Shown: positions 24,069 to 35,279 of the stretch, piece after piece
Layout of the letters: each line of letters opens with the position of its first letter
How positions within the stretch are numbered: position 1 is the first letter of the stretch
Origin: Daphnia carinata
Lineage: Eukaryota; Arthropoda; Branchiopoda; Diplostraca; Daphniidae
DNA: 64,000 nt
NCBI RefSeq assembly: GCF_022539665.2
Contig: NC_081338.1
Coordinates: 7,614,446-7,678,445 of the forward strand
Reading direction: 5' to 3'
Notes under the pieces: model-generated
Database searches by the model: none
Told to the model about the DNA's origin: nothing
Seen by the model: the letters and a program-made list of their open reading frames with translations, nothing else
Made by a program: the position numbers and the translations under genes

Positions 24069-24093
24069 TTTTTTTTTTTTTTTTTTTTTTTTT
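24069..24093. repeat. Poly(T) tract
   Basis: Run of about 25 thymines followed by a TTC-rich stretch, in the non-coding region upstream of ELOVL6. Confidence 0.9.
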
Positions 24094-24359
24094 CTTCTTC
24101 TTTTAACGGGTCGGCCGGATAAAGCCGAAATCGCGTAGCTGTCGCGCGCACGCGCACGTACAGTTTTGGAACGTGAGGGGCGTGACTAGAATAGAGCGAG
24201 AAAGGGAGAAAATGTTCGATGAATGTGAGTAGATGGAAGAATGAAACCCACCCCTGTTCAGAAAAGAAGGGAAAAAGAAGAAGCAAAAAGCAAGTCTCTC
24301 TAGATTGTCTGAACGTGAACACACGTAGATAGGCAGAGGACGAAGAGAGACGGAAGAGT

Positions 24360-24407
24360 GGAAAGAGAGAGAGAGAGGGAAAGAGAGAGAGAGAAAGAGA
24401 GAGAAAC
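24360..24407. repeat. GA-rich purine tract
   Basis: Almost pure (GA)n with a few GGA/AAA interruptions, about 48 bases, upstream of ELOVL6. Confidence 0.85.
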
Positions 24408-26949
24408 CGACGGGAAAAAGCCGGGGGTTTTCATTGATCCCGACCGTTGCCGTCCACGCGGCTAACCCGCTCCAAGTCGCCAAAGTTCTTGTCGTTCCGG
24501 TGTTTAAAAACGACGCGAAGAAAGGCCAACGATTGCAAATATATCAGTTTACTTTTACCACACACACGGGGTAAGTTGTTTGAACAAGCTTTTACCTGAT
24601 TCTTTAGATTCTGGTTATTATGATTTTTCCCGTTTTTCGTCCGGGTGTTTATTTTTCTTTTTGTTGTTGTGTAAAGAAAGAGAGAGAGAAAGTCTTTCTT
24701 TAACTGGTTTTTTGTTAACCATGTGGATGAAAGACACCTTTTTCGTTCGAGTTATCTTGTTCGTCGTTTCGAAATATGAATAAGAGTTCACAGTGCCGTC
24801 TTGCAATCAAAAGGATTTCCTTAACTAACGAGTGAGCTCTTATAAAACAACACATGACGAGACCAGTTTTTCTTTTTTTGGGCATTCCCCCCGTCGAAAT
24901 TGTTGTTTTAAAATATTTGTCACGTTAAGATATGCATTCCGTCGTGTGTGATGTGCACGTACATTTAAAAAGTGGCCTGCCTTAAAAAGTAGGATAGAAC
25001 GACAAAGAGAAGTTAACGGTGCTTCATCACCGAATAACACCTCAGGATATATACCTGAACGCTAGTCCTTCTTACTGTTTTCTTCTCCAGCACTATATGC
25101 TTGTTGACCTGCCTTAAGGCTTTTTTGCAAATAGTTCTTTTATTTTCTTTTTACTTCATATTTTTATTTTTTATTTTTTGGCCAGGGCACACAAAAAAAA
25201 AATTGCTTTTGGGTAGTGACCGCTACACGCAGACGCACGTAGCAGACGGATTCAATCGATTCAAATTCAGTTTCTTTTTTTTTTTTTTTATTCAGAAAAG
25301 GCTTTTCTATTCGCGTCTTTTCGCTACGAAAAAAACTACTTTTCATAAGCCGATTGAAGAAAAAAAAAAAATATGAAATGCTAAAAGTTAATACAAAAAA
25401 AAAAGGAATTTCAGGAAACAGGTTGATTCGTTTGTCGTATCGGACGTAGATAAGAAAAAAAGCAGATAAGCCGTGACCGACGAAGCGTTGGGCTGATTGA
25501 ATTTCGTATATTTGATGTAATGTGTATGTGTGCACGAGCATTCGGTGATGGCCTTGCTAGTTGATTAATGACGCAGCCGATGGGTTAAGGAAAGCTCAAT
25601 TATAGGGGGGCGTGTATGTATACATAAATGGAGTCGCAGATTGATGACGTACGTCGCCAATACGTCTCCTTGGTAACAGGTTAAATCGTTCGGTTTTGTC
25701 TCACTTAGAAAGCGATTCTTTTTTTTTTTTTTTTTTTTTACCTCTTCCCAATTTTTATTGAAGGAAGCCCCCCCTGTTTTCTCGACCCGCACACGAAACC
25801 AATGACAGCCCATGCGATGGCAAGTCTTTTTATTGTTTTTCGTGACCGTGTTGGACGTGATCACGTCACGATCACGGAGACAAGGAATGATCCCCCAATG
25901 TAATTGACTTCTTTCCTCGGTGTGGTCGTCACGGTGTATTTTTCTTTTTGTTGATTTACCCTGTTTGTTTTTTTTTGTGATTTTTGTTTTGTTTATTTTA
26001 TACTGTCGGTGTAGTTGAACCGAAATTCTATTTTTGGTGTCGATCGGGGCTTTCTTTTTCTTCATCTTCCCCCCTCCGTTTTCTCGACGATCACGCCACT
26101 CGGTGGTCGACTGCTGGTTGGTTATCCCGCCATCGACCCACTCTTGTCCGTCTCCATCTTTCTCCTCCTCTTTCGTCTGCTTCATAGCTAAACCATCTGA
26201 TGTGCCTTTTTTTCTTACCTACACGAGAAAGTGGGTAGCATTTTTGCCAAACTCAAATTGTATTAAAATTTATTTTATTCTTTTTTTTCGTAAGCGAATT
26301 TCATTCTAATATTTCTCTTTCCATTCTGAAGCTAAAAAAAAAAAATAAATCACGTAGTTCTGATTCCTAGAAAGGGGACGAAAAATGAGGCCGTGCACAT
26401 GCGCAAAATATCTGCTACAACTTAGTTCAAGCTAATAAAAAAAAAAAAAAAAAGGAAGGGGGGGGGGGGGCAATAATAAAATGTTTCATTCAATCCAGAG
26501 AGGGAACCATCATTCTCCCGTGGTATCGACAGCACCTTAATCAACATCCCTTTCTTATTTTAGGGCGTATATTTGTCTAAAGTATGTGATGCCATCGGCA
26601 ACTCAGCCTTCCTTATTGACGTGTCCACCTCCTTCCCGCATGGAAGCTATTCACCGATAAAACAGAGGGACACGATGCATCGGCAAATTGGGCCCTCGAT
26701 TACTTACTATCGAAAGGAAAATAATATTTTTATTCGTTCTTATATCCAATTCATCTTATTATTTTTTTTTTTGCGCTGTTATATACCCTGCGTGCGCGTG
26801 TGTCTCTATAAACACACCTCCAAGCTAGACGCTCATACCTTTTTGTAGCCTTCAGGGCTAGAAGTGACCTGTATTCCTCTCCTTCTCTGCATCTATACGT
26901 TTTTTTATTTTTTAAAAATTTTTTTTGGCTTGTGGTGTAGGATACCCAA

Positions 26950-26972
26950 CCTACCTACCTACCTACCTACCT
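26950..26972. repeat. (CCTA)n tetranucleotide microsatellite
   Basis: Five to six tandem CCTA units about 700 bases upstream of the ELOVL6 start codon. Confidence 0.9.
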
Positions 26973-27208
26973 CCTCCTCATTTCTTCTTCACCGCAAAAA
27001 CCACTTAAGGCTAGTCGAACCACCTGTGTTCGAGTCAGTTGGAATTCTTCATAGCTGCCGTTCAGTTGTCTACCTGAATAGTCTCTCGTTCTCTCTCTCT
27101 CTCTCTCCGTTTTTATTATTTTTTTCCCTCTGTCTCTGTCTCTTCGTTTTAGACAAGTTCGAACCTCGCCCCCCTCGACTTTTTTTTTTGTTTCAAGTGA
27201 GTGTGTCG

Positions 27209-27227
27209 TGTGTGTGTGTGTGTGTGT
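27209..27227. repeat. (GT)n microsatellite
   Basis: GT dinucleotide run about 450 bases upstream of the ELOVL6 start codon. Confidence 0.85.
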
Positions 27228-27668
27228 ATAGTGTCGAGGACATCTCCCTCTACTTAAGCTATTCATCTCCTTCTTTTTGAGCACACACACAACATATAGA
27301 CGGACAACCTTTTTTTTTCTTGGTCTGCTATCAAGATTTGTGGATCTTTGACCAGAGCAAACTGGAACCTATCCTAGTTTTTGTTTGACTTTCTTGGAAG
27401 TGCCTTGTTGGTATTTTTCTCTCACATTTCCAATACTCCCCCCTCTCGTATTTGTCTTATTCGCTCCATAAAAGATTTTATTTTTTTTTCAACCTAAAAA
27501 AAAAAAAAATCATTCGTTTGCTGGTTACAACCAGTCCCGTGTGTGTGTCTTGTGTGTGGGTGTGTGTGTCTGTTTCACTCTCGCATCCTCTAAAGAAGGA
27601 GGAGGGTAGAATCTAATAAACAATCGATTCTTAACAAACCAGAGCCAGCAAAATAAAACAATAAAATC

Positions 27669-30600
27669 ATGTTGGAAATAGCTTTGAATAACGTGACAGA
27701 CGCGATCGGAGCGACGACTGGAACGGGCGCATCCAACAGCACCATGGACCACTTGATGATGCCCAATTATTCTTACATCTTCAAATTTGAGGATGAATTT
27801 GAGCACACGGACGCCAAGATTTGGTTCAACCGATACTGGACGGGATGTTTCTACTATGTCGGCATTTATATGCTCGTCATTTTCACCGGACAGCAGTTGA
27901 TGGCCAACAGGCCTCGCTACGAACTCAGGGGACCGCTCATCTGCTGGAATTTGATGCTGGCCACGTTCAGCGTCATCGGTGCGTGCCGCACCATCCCCGA
28001 ATTGGTCTACGTCACTCGTCACTTTGGAATCTATCATTCCGTCTGCGTGCCCAGGTAAGAAAAAAATTCTAAACTTTCCATCTTTCGTCAGTCGTTTCTT
28101 AACGCGGTTTCATCACACAAAACAACATGTTGTAGCCAACGATTTTCTTTTAAGGGAGGAAGGGCCATCTTTATGGATGGGCGAAGGCAAAAAAAAAAGA
28201 ATGAATTGCCAACTCTCTCGTACGATATTGTTTAGCCTTCAACCGACAGAGAAAGTTTCTTCTTTTATTTTCGTTTCTCCTGAGGTACTCTTGCACCCAG
28301 GAACGCGTTTGTTTCTCTTTCAACCGTAAGCCCTAGAAAATGAAACGTACGGATTTTTCTTTTCCCCGTTGTTTATGCGCTCCTTTCAGCCTGAAGAAGC
28401 TGACGTCATCTATTTTAATATTCTCCTTTTGGTCGAATTCGCTTTCCAACAACTCGTTTCATGAATATGACACGACCGGTTTTTGTTTTGTTTAAAAAAA
28501 ATGTATTAGAACAGGTAACGAGTATAGCTGATCCTTGTTTGAAATATTTAGTTCCTTGATAGATACATACAAGAAAGTTTTTTGTTTTTTTCAAACCGAT
28601 TTTTTGCTGTCCGATGGAAACGAGCCAAAATGCCAAGTCGATTTCGTCTGAGGTGAACAAGCGCATTGACGTTTTGTGCACATTCCTGTCTACGAATTTT
28701 TATTTCATTTTCGTCTGATCAGTGCAACAGTTGAATTGGTTGAGAGCTCGAGTCAGTCCACACCCAAAAAAAAAATAAAAAAATTTTAATTCTGTTAAAC
28801 GGAGAGAGAGGGAAAGAGAAAAGAGCTAGGTAAAGAAATCGAATGATAATCGGTTGAATAGACAGAAAAAAAAAATAAAATAAAAAAAAAGGAGAGAAAA
28901 TCGCCCTAAGGTTATTAGAAGCGCTAGAAACCTACATTTTTTTTTTTGAAAAATAAAAAAAAATTGTTCGGAGTCCTAACCATTTTTGTTTCCTCCATTT
29001 CTTTTTTCGTGTGTGCCCGTTGTCGTCCTTCCTATTCGTGCGGATATGTCTGTATGAAAAGGTGGTACAGCAGGAGTAAAGAAAACTAGACTAGAAGATC
29101 CAGCTCGAAAGTACTATAGTAGAACACCTGGCCAGTTTTTTTTTATATATAGTGTATATATTTTTTTTTTTTGTGGAACACGGGTATGCACGTGTGACTG
29201 GCCACCGTGTGTAGAACCACAAACAGTAATACGCATTCAGGCAAGAGCGCGGGGGACATTTACAATCACCTACTTCCTCCGAATTACACATTTTCAATGT
29301 TGAGTTGACCGTGACATTTTTGCTTTTCCTTAACTAATTCATTTTTTAAATTTTTTAAATATAGTTACATTGAAGATGACAAAGTGTCTGGCTTTTGGTC
29401 GACTATGTTTGTCTTGTCAAAAGTGCCCGAACTGGGCGACACCATGTTTATCGTCTTACGTAAGCAACCTCTCATTTTCCTTCACTGGTACCATCACGCC
29501 ACTGTCTTGATCTACTGCTGGTAATTATTATATAATAATAATTTTTTTTTTTTTAATTCAATCTTATTCAGCATTAAAATTCAAATGTCGTCTCGTCGAA
29601 TGATTTAGGTACGCCTTTACCGAGTACACGGCTCCGGCCCGATGGTTCATCGCCATGAACTTTACCGTCCACTCGTTCATGTACTCGTATTACGCGCTCA
29701 AGGCTATGCACTATCGAGTCCCGCGCTTCGTCTCCATGGCCATCACGGTCGCCCAGCTATCGCAGATGGTGGCCGGATGCGCTGTCAACCTCTGGGCTTA
29801 CCAAGTGAGTACTGCCTTTTAAACTCCCAACTGAAAAAAACAGAACAAACTAACGCGCTCTTGAAGGGCAAACTTTTCCCTTTTGTTGTGTTTGACACTT
29901 GATTTATTATTTTTTCATTTAAAATGCGTAGTAGGCTTGACATTTAGCGCATCCGTGTAGGCCAACACAAAGCGTTGGCCTACATCTGCCCAAATGGCGC
30001 GTTTTTTCAAACGAGAGGAAAGTAGTCCAAGAAGAAATGACGAACCATTCAAAACACTAGGCAATTGTCCAGATAAGCCTGTAGTTTTCCAAAGGGCCAA
30101 TAGAAACGGCATCGACTCATTTTCGAGATGCAATTGACAAACTGCTCCGAATTGTGGGTGGGAAAGATCCATAAACAGTGAAACTAGTAGCCCTGGATAG
30201 ATGAAGGGATCACGCGTGCGCTGATTGGTGAGGAGGCGGGGGGGATAATTAATCGTTTTTCTTCTTTTGATTGCACGGACTCCTGGAAGAAAGTAGAAAG
30301 TTGATATCAAATCCGTCAAGACACTTGTTTAGAATCTTAACTTGAAATGGACGTGAGGCGGCCAGTGCTTGGCCGCAATCACTTTCCAACAGAGTGACCT
30401 CGAACCGGATAGTCGGATGTTTTTGTTTCCTTGTCTAAAAAAAAGTTGACTTTGCACCCTGGACTTTCCTCTTTCGCTCTCTGTCGGTTATTTAGAAAAA
30501 TATTTTATTTCTTGTCCAATTTGCGGGTTCCGCTAGCGATCGAATGTCACGCTGATAGATTGGATGGAGAGTTACAAAGGTCTTGTTAGCTACTTGTGTG

Positions 30601-30974
30601 TGTGGCCCCCTTCGGGAAATTGCACAGTCGATAGCAACTGAACGATACCATCACTCTATGATCACGCCATACACTTTGGCCCTAAAGTCCAGTTATTTAT
30701 AATCGAATTCCCACTGTCCCTGAATATTTTTTGTAGAAACCAAACAAAATTTTCTTGTTTTTAATAGAAACAGTTGAAGCAGAACGGTGAAGCGTGCAAC
30801 GTCAGCGAGCAAAACATCAAACTCTCTCTGTTGATGTACTTTTCGTACTTTGTCCTATTCGCCCGATTCTTCTACAAGGCTTATGTCGACAGACGAGCTC
30901 CGCGTAAGGGAGTCGACGCTGCCCCCGCAGTGCAGCCCATCAGCCACAACGGAACGGCCAAGAAAGTCCAGTAA
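27669..30974 (+). CDS. ELOVL6: Very-long-chain fatty acid elongase, ELOVL6/Baldspot type
   Basis: Four exons: 27669-28054, 29365-29520, 29609-29804 and 30768-30974. They total 945 nt, or 314 aa. This ER multi-pass membrane condensing enzyme (3-ketoacyl-CoA synthase) lengthens C12-C16 acyl-CoAs with malonyl-CoA. The ELO signature is intact: [10 protein letters not shown] at 146-155 and the catalytic H169-WY-HH173 box. Conserved [14 protein letters not shown] also matches the ELOVL3/6 branch. A C-terminal KKVQ fits the KKxx ER-retrieval rule. The N-terminus is longer than in vertebrate ELOVL6. A second in-frame ATG at 27745 ([11 protein letters not shown]) is closer to the usual start, so the first 25 residues are less certain. 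NxS/T sites near the N-terminus (NNVT, SNST) could be glycosylated. Confidence 0.95.
28055..29364 (+). other. Intron 1 of the ELOVL6-like gene
   Basis: 1.3-kb GT-AG intron, A/T-homopolymer rich. It carries a full CRE-type octamer TGACGTCA at 28401-28408. No ORF of interest. Confidence 0.8.
28401..28408. promoter_or_regulatory. CRE-like palindrome in ELOVL6 intron 1
   Basis: Exact TGACGTCA, the consensus for CREB/ATF bZIP dimers. An exact 8-mer can arise by chance in 64 kb, so function is unproven. Confidence 0.25.
29805..30767 (+). other. Intron 3 of the ELOVL6-like gene
   Basis: 963-nt GT-AG intron with acceptor TTTTTAATAG. A second TTGTAG at 30731-30736 is a weaker upstream acceptor. A 134-codon minus-strand ORF inside has no recognisable features. 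Confidence 0.75.
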
Positions 30975-32886
30975 ACAGTAATAGACGGAAGACTCTTCAT
31001 ACCTGGATTATCAACAAAACCATTGAGCTTCTTGATGAAGAAAAACACAACACACTCGAAAAAAAACAAAAAAAAAAAACAAAAGAAAACAAAAACAACT
31101 ACAATTACATACGGCAAGGAGAGTACGATAATATTCCTGACGCAAAGATGGAGAAAAAAAGGCAAGAAAAATGAGATTAACGGGATGCACACGGAGCTGG
31201 TCCTTTCACTCGTGTTGGTTTTATAGTCTTTATATTAAAAAAAATGATAATAATAACTTAGATTAGTGAATGAAAGGGAGAAGTTTTGGGTGCAAATCAA
31301 TTTCCTCCCTTCACGTACGTACGTGTATCATCATAACTTTGTTTTTTGTTTTTTTTCTTTTGATTTTCTTTTTCTTTTTCTTAATCTCCTTTCTTTTACA
31401 TAATAGGGTACTCACAAATGTTTGTGGTGCTTTCTCGCACTCTTGTCTCAGTGTAGGTCCGGAAATCCGCCTACATTGCATATTTTCCCTTTACTTAAAC
31501 ATCACACAGACACGGCCGTTATGCTTCTTTTTTTCTGTTTCTATTATGATTTTGTATAAACACACGATAAAGAAGAATCACACCTACTGATTCCATTGTT
31601 TAGCCCCGCCATCTCCATTGTGAATGGTTACAGGTTGATGGCGGTCAATTGTAATTGTACAAGGAAACGGGACAGATTGTTTAGAAACGGTAGACAAATT
31701 TCAAACAGGAAGATTTTAAAAAAATGGAGGCTGTTAAGGTTTATATTTGATCACTTGTTACTGTATAGAAAAAGATGTCGAGAAAGAAAGAAAAGGCTAA
31801 TCACGTCTGGGATTTCTTAACATTTCGTCTTGTGTCTCAACCCTCCCATTCCATCTGTTCCCGAAGAGCTCCGTTCCTTGAAAAACATTTTCCCCATTTT
31901 GCTTCTGCTGGATGTGTCATTTTGATATGCGCGTCTTTCTAAAAAATTTTTTGGGTGTGTGTATGTGTGTGTTTGTGAAGACGTTGTTGGATGTTACCTC
32001 CTTCCATCACGTCTACATTGCGCGCCGTTGCAGTTTTTCAACAGCAGGTTCACTTTCTTCTTGCAGTGCAACAAACCAACAAATGAAACGTGGAACTGAA
32101 GCGTGCGGAGCGGAGGTTATTTTTCAATTAACGGCGAATCGAATTTTCTATTCATTCCTTACTTTTCATTATGTTTCCAATTATAATTTTTTTTTGTAAG
32201 TCTCTCCTTCCCTACCCAATATCTCATGTAAAGGGAGAGATTGGACTCGGTTTCGCTCAAATGGTTCTAGCTCTTTTATTACAGCTCCTCCGATTACCTT
32301 ATACTATTCTTATTGTACACCGCCCGTCTGACCGCCAATTATTCCTTTATTCTTACTCGCCCTCTACCCCACATTACTAACACACGTGTTACATAACAAT
32401 AATTATAAAGTACCTCGATTTATGACCCGGAAGAGAGAAACAAGTGGAGGATTGTGAAAAGAAAAGAGATTGGCTAAAGATAAATCAAAGACATATGAAA
32501 TTTCATTTCTTTTCATTTTGTTAGTTTTTTTTTTTTCATTTCTCCTCTGTTTGGTGTTTAAGTTCCATGGCAACCGCCAATTTGATTGACAAGTCTAGGT
32601 CGGTTGCTCGTTGATTCTGATACGATAGGAACTCGAGCAGGAAAGCAAAGTGCTAGGAAACGTTTGGTGAGGGGTTTGCGGTTTGCAAACGCTATCAGCA
32701 CGAATCGTGTTTGTAAAGATTTTGTTTTCTCGGTCAAAAAATGTTTTAGTTATCAATAAGAAAATCCTAATTCAATAATCAAGACCAAACCATTCGAATA
32801 GGAGAAATCTGAGACATAGCTAGAAGACGGTTTGCAGGATGTAGAAGCTTTTGGCGTTGTGTCAGTTTTTGTGGAAAAACTATTTT

Positions 32887-33208
32887 AGCCCGACAAAATA
32901 AGCCCGACTTATCACATGTTTCGTTTTTTACGTTTAATTACAAAACCATATGGCGAATAAAAAATTAAATTTGATTTCCGTGATCAGCATTCAATTCTGA
33001 ATCGAAATCATGGATTTTAAGCGAAATTTTTGCCTTACCACTTTTGTCAAAATCGGCCAAAAATAACATCTTTTGGAATTCGATGGAAATCACACAGAAG
33101 AATCAAAATTTAATGCTGATTCAGAAAAAGTTACTCGTACTCTTGTTGAAGTTAGCCGTTTTTGAATTACACCGGAATAAGAAAAGTCGGTCTTATTTAG
33201 TCGGGCTT
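32887..33208. mobile_element. Small TIR element, copy A (MITE-like)
   Basis: The left end carries AGCCCGACAAAATAAGCCC. The right end carries the same double motif in reverse (CTTATTTAGTCGGGCTTA). The interior has no coding sequence. Its left half (about 32909-33030) is closely similar, in the same orientation, to the left half of copy B. A short non-coding segment with inverted ends and a related neighbour fits a non-autonomous DNA element. No clear target-site duplication was found, so the boundaries are approximate. Confidence 0.55.
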
Positions 33209-33563
33209 AAAATTTATTTTCTGCAAAAATCGGCATTCATCGGAATGGATTGATTATCATAGGATATTCTCAAAATTGAATGCCCATTCAGATAAAATTG
33301 TTGTTTTTTCCATTAAGTCAACCATTTAAGAAATACACCGAATATTTCTGCTGCATCGCGCTAGCGCCGTAGCGTACTGGCGCGCTAGCATTCTGTCAAA
33401 TATTCGGTTTATTTCAAAAACGAATAACAGAATGACAAAAATTAGCAATTCCTGCAATAAGCATTTAATTTTGTGTATATCCTGTGATATTCAACCGATT
33501 CCGATGAGTATCCATTTCTGCAAAAAAATAAGTTTAAGCCCGACTAAATATATAAGCCCGGCT
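33186..33563. repeat. Imperfect foldback (inverted repeat) of about 375 bp
   Basis: The arms 33186-33290 and 33455-33562 are reverse complements at roughly 80% identity by eye, with small indels. The centre carries further nested inverted pieces: ACCGAATATTT / AAATATTCGGT and GCTAGCGCC / GGCGCGCTAGC around 33338-33408. The arms include the inward-facing ends of copies A and B, so the foldback bridges the two elements. Confidence 0.75.
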
Positions 33564-34069
33564 TTTCTTTTTTTTTCGTTTTTTACCTTTAATTACAAAA
33601 TCACAGGGCCAATTGAAAAATAAATTTGATTTCCATGATAAGCCTTCAACTCTGAATCGAAATCATGTATTTTAGGCGAAATTTAAAATTTAGCCAAAAA
33701 TGAAAAAGTGCAAAGACTTATAGCCTTTGCACTTTTGCCATTTTTGGTCAAATCCGGCCATCGGCTAAAAAACACTTGATTCTTACTCAAAATTAAACGA
33801 GGATCACAAAAATCGGCATTGTTTTAATGTGAAACTTGAATTTTCTGAGATATGACCTGAAAAATTTAAAACTTCATATTCATTGAGGCCGTTATTTGTT
33901 TCATAACTTGATAACCGATCTGATTTCGCTAAACCTGATTTAATATTCAAAGTCAAATTTCGTAACTTCTCATTGTTTTCTTATGTAAAGCTCATTTATT
34001 CTTTGCGAAATTGAAGATTTTAGAAGAATACGGAATTGGTGGAAAAGCTGGGCTTATTTTGTCGGGTTT
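33534..34069. mobile_element. Small TIR element, copy B (MITE-like)
   Basis: The left end has the double AAGCCCGAC / AAGCCCGGC motif. The right end (34047-34069) has GGGCTTATTTTGTCGGG, its inverted counterpart. The left interior repeats copy A, including the AATTTGATTTCC and CTGAATCGAAATCATG blocks. It contains a strong hairpin at 33694-33747. No transposase fragment is visible. Confidence 0.55.
33694..33747. repeat. Near-perfect hairpin inside TIR copy B
   Basis: The arms CCAAAAATG + AAAAGTGCAAAG and CTTTGCACTTTT + CATTTTTGG pair over about 21 bp, with one small internal mismatch or bulge and a loop of about 9 nt. It is shorter than a typical animal miRNA precursor and sits in a repeat, so I annotate it as an element hairpin, not a miRNA. 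Confidence 0.7.
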
Positions 34070-35261
34070 ATTTTCAAGCCCAACAATTTTACGAAAAAAG
34101 TATATCACTTGAAATTCTATTATTAATTACCTGTTACACTCAAAATTAAACGCTGCTTTTAGAGAAGTTTTCTCTTCCAAGCAGCACTTTTTAAAAATAT
34201 ATTGAAGATTGTGCTGTCGAGCGCGCCAACATTTGTTACCGTTTTTTCCGTTTTTTTAATTTAATTCGGCAAGCAAGTTTAGTTAGCGCGTTTCTTTTTC
34301 AATTCTGTATATAATTCCTGAGCTAATCGTAAAATCAAAAAATTTTATTGGGCTGCTAACATCACTTTTTTTCGCTTATTTTAAACCGCTTGATTTAACA
34401 AGAAAACGAACAAGATTACAAAAACATTCGTTAGATGGCCTGTATAGTAAGTTGTTGAGAATCGCAATACGAAAAAGCGAAAGAAAAACTTTCAAATCAA
34501 ATACTGCGATTGATCGACCCAATCCACCAAGCTGGCGTTTCAGCACAATAGCCAAACGTCCCGATTATAGGCCCCGTCCACTGATTTTCTCCAATTTGAA
34601 AAATTTCGCGTTTGTACCCTTTGATTCTAACTGCTTAAGATGAAATGAGGAGAGGACACGAATAGGTTGCTTTGGAATGCGAATGGAACAGAAATGAAGA
34701 CGCAAAATTTTTTATCATTAGTATTTTAACCGACGCCCTACGCTTGGCTCGATCAAAACTAATTACAATGTTAAAGCATTTATCGCTGATACATAATTGG
34801 TAAACGATACAAACGTTTCGCTTAAAATCCAATAACCAACGGTCGACATTGATGTACGGAGCCAAATCAGAATTAGATGCAATCATTAGATGTCTACTTC
34901 TAATTGTGATCCGATGTACCGTTACGTAACAAAATATCCTCAAATCTCGTGCGTGTTGTGGGCTTGTGGCAACAGTTTTAGGACTTCCGATCACGCATGT
35001 TGTATATTTTTTCCTTTGCTACAAATGCAAATTTTGGGCATTTCACGTATTACCACGCAACAAAAGCTAATATCATTTCTTCTTTTCTTCTCTTATTTGC
35101 TTTGTTTTGTGTTATTCAAAAAGAAGGAAAAGGAAAGTTCATCTATGCACCTAGGAAAGTTAGACAAGGAAGAGCCATACTAAAATTTAATTAGAGCTGT
35201 GTATTAGAATTTCTTATACGGGCTTATAAAAGGTTGTCCGGAAACCCAAAGATAATAGTTT

Positions 35262-35279
35262 TTACTTACTTACTTACTT
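35262..35279. repeat. (TTAC)n tetranucleotide repeat
   Basis: About four tandem TTAC units in non-coding DNA. Confidence 0.8.

Larger units (their letters stand above)
18240..27668. other. Long non-coding region between PPM1K and ELOVL6
   Basis: About 9.4 kb lies between divergent genes, so it holds both promoters and any 5' non-coding exons. It is dense in poly(A)/poly(T), (CT)n, GA-rich and (GT)n tracts, most of all from 22.3 kb onward. ORFs up to 206 codons occur but are lysine- or phenylalanine-rich products of homopolymer runs. No protein family, tRNA or transposon recognised. Confidence 0.6.

Noticed and set aside
24103-24483. 126-codon minus-strand ORF
   Set aside because: It is a serine-, leucine- and phenylalanine-rich translation of the GA/CT tract. 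No family features.
25565-26185. 206-codon minus-strand ORF
   Set aside because: It is a lysine-, threonine- and arginine-rich translation passing through several poly(T) runs. It has no motif, no splice partner and no resemblance to a known family. It is explained by homopolymer composition.
33694-33747. Hairpin as a conserved miRNA gene
   Set aside because: It is too short for a usual animal precursor, no known mature sequence was recognised, and it lies within a repeat element.
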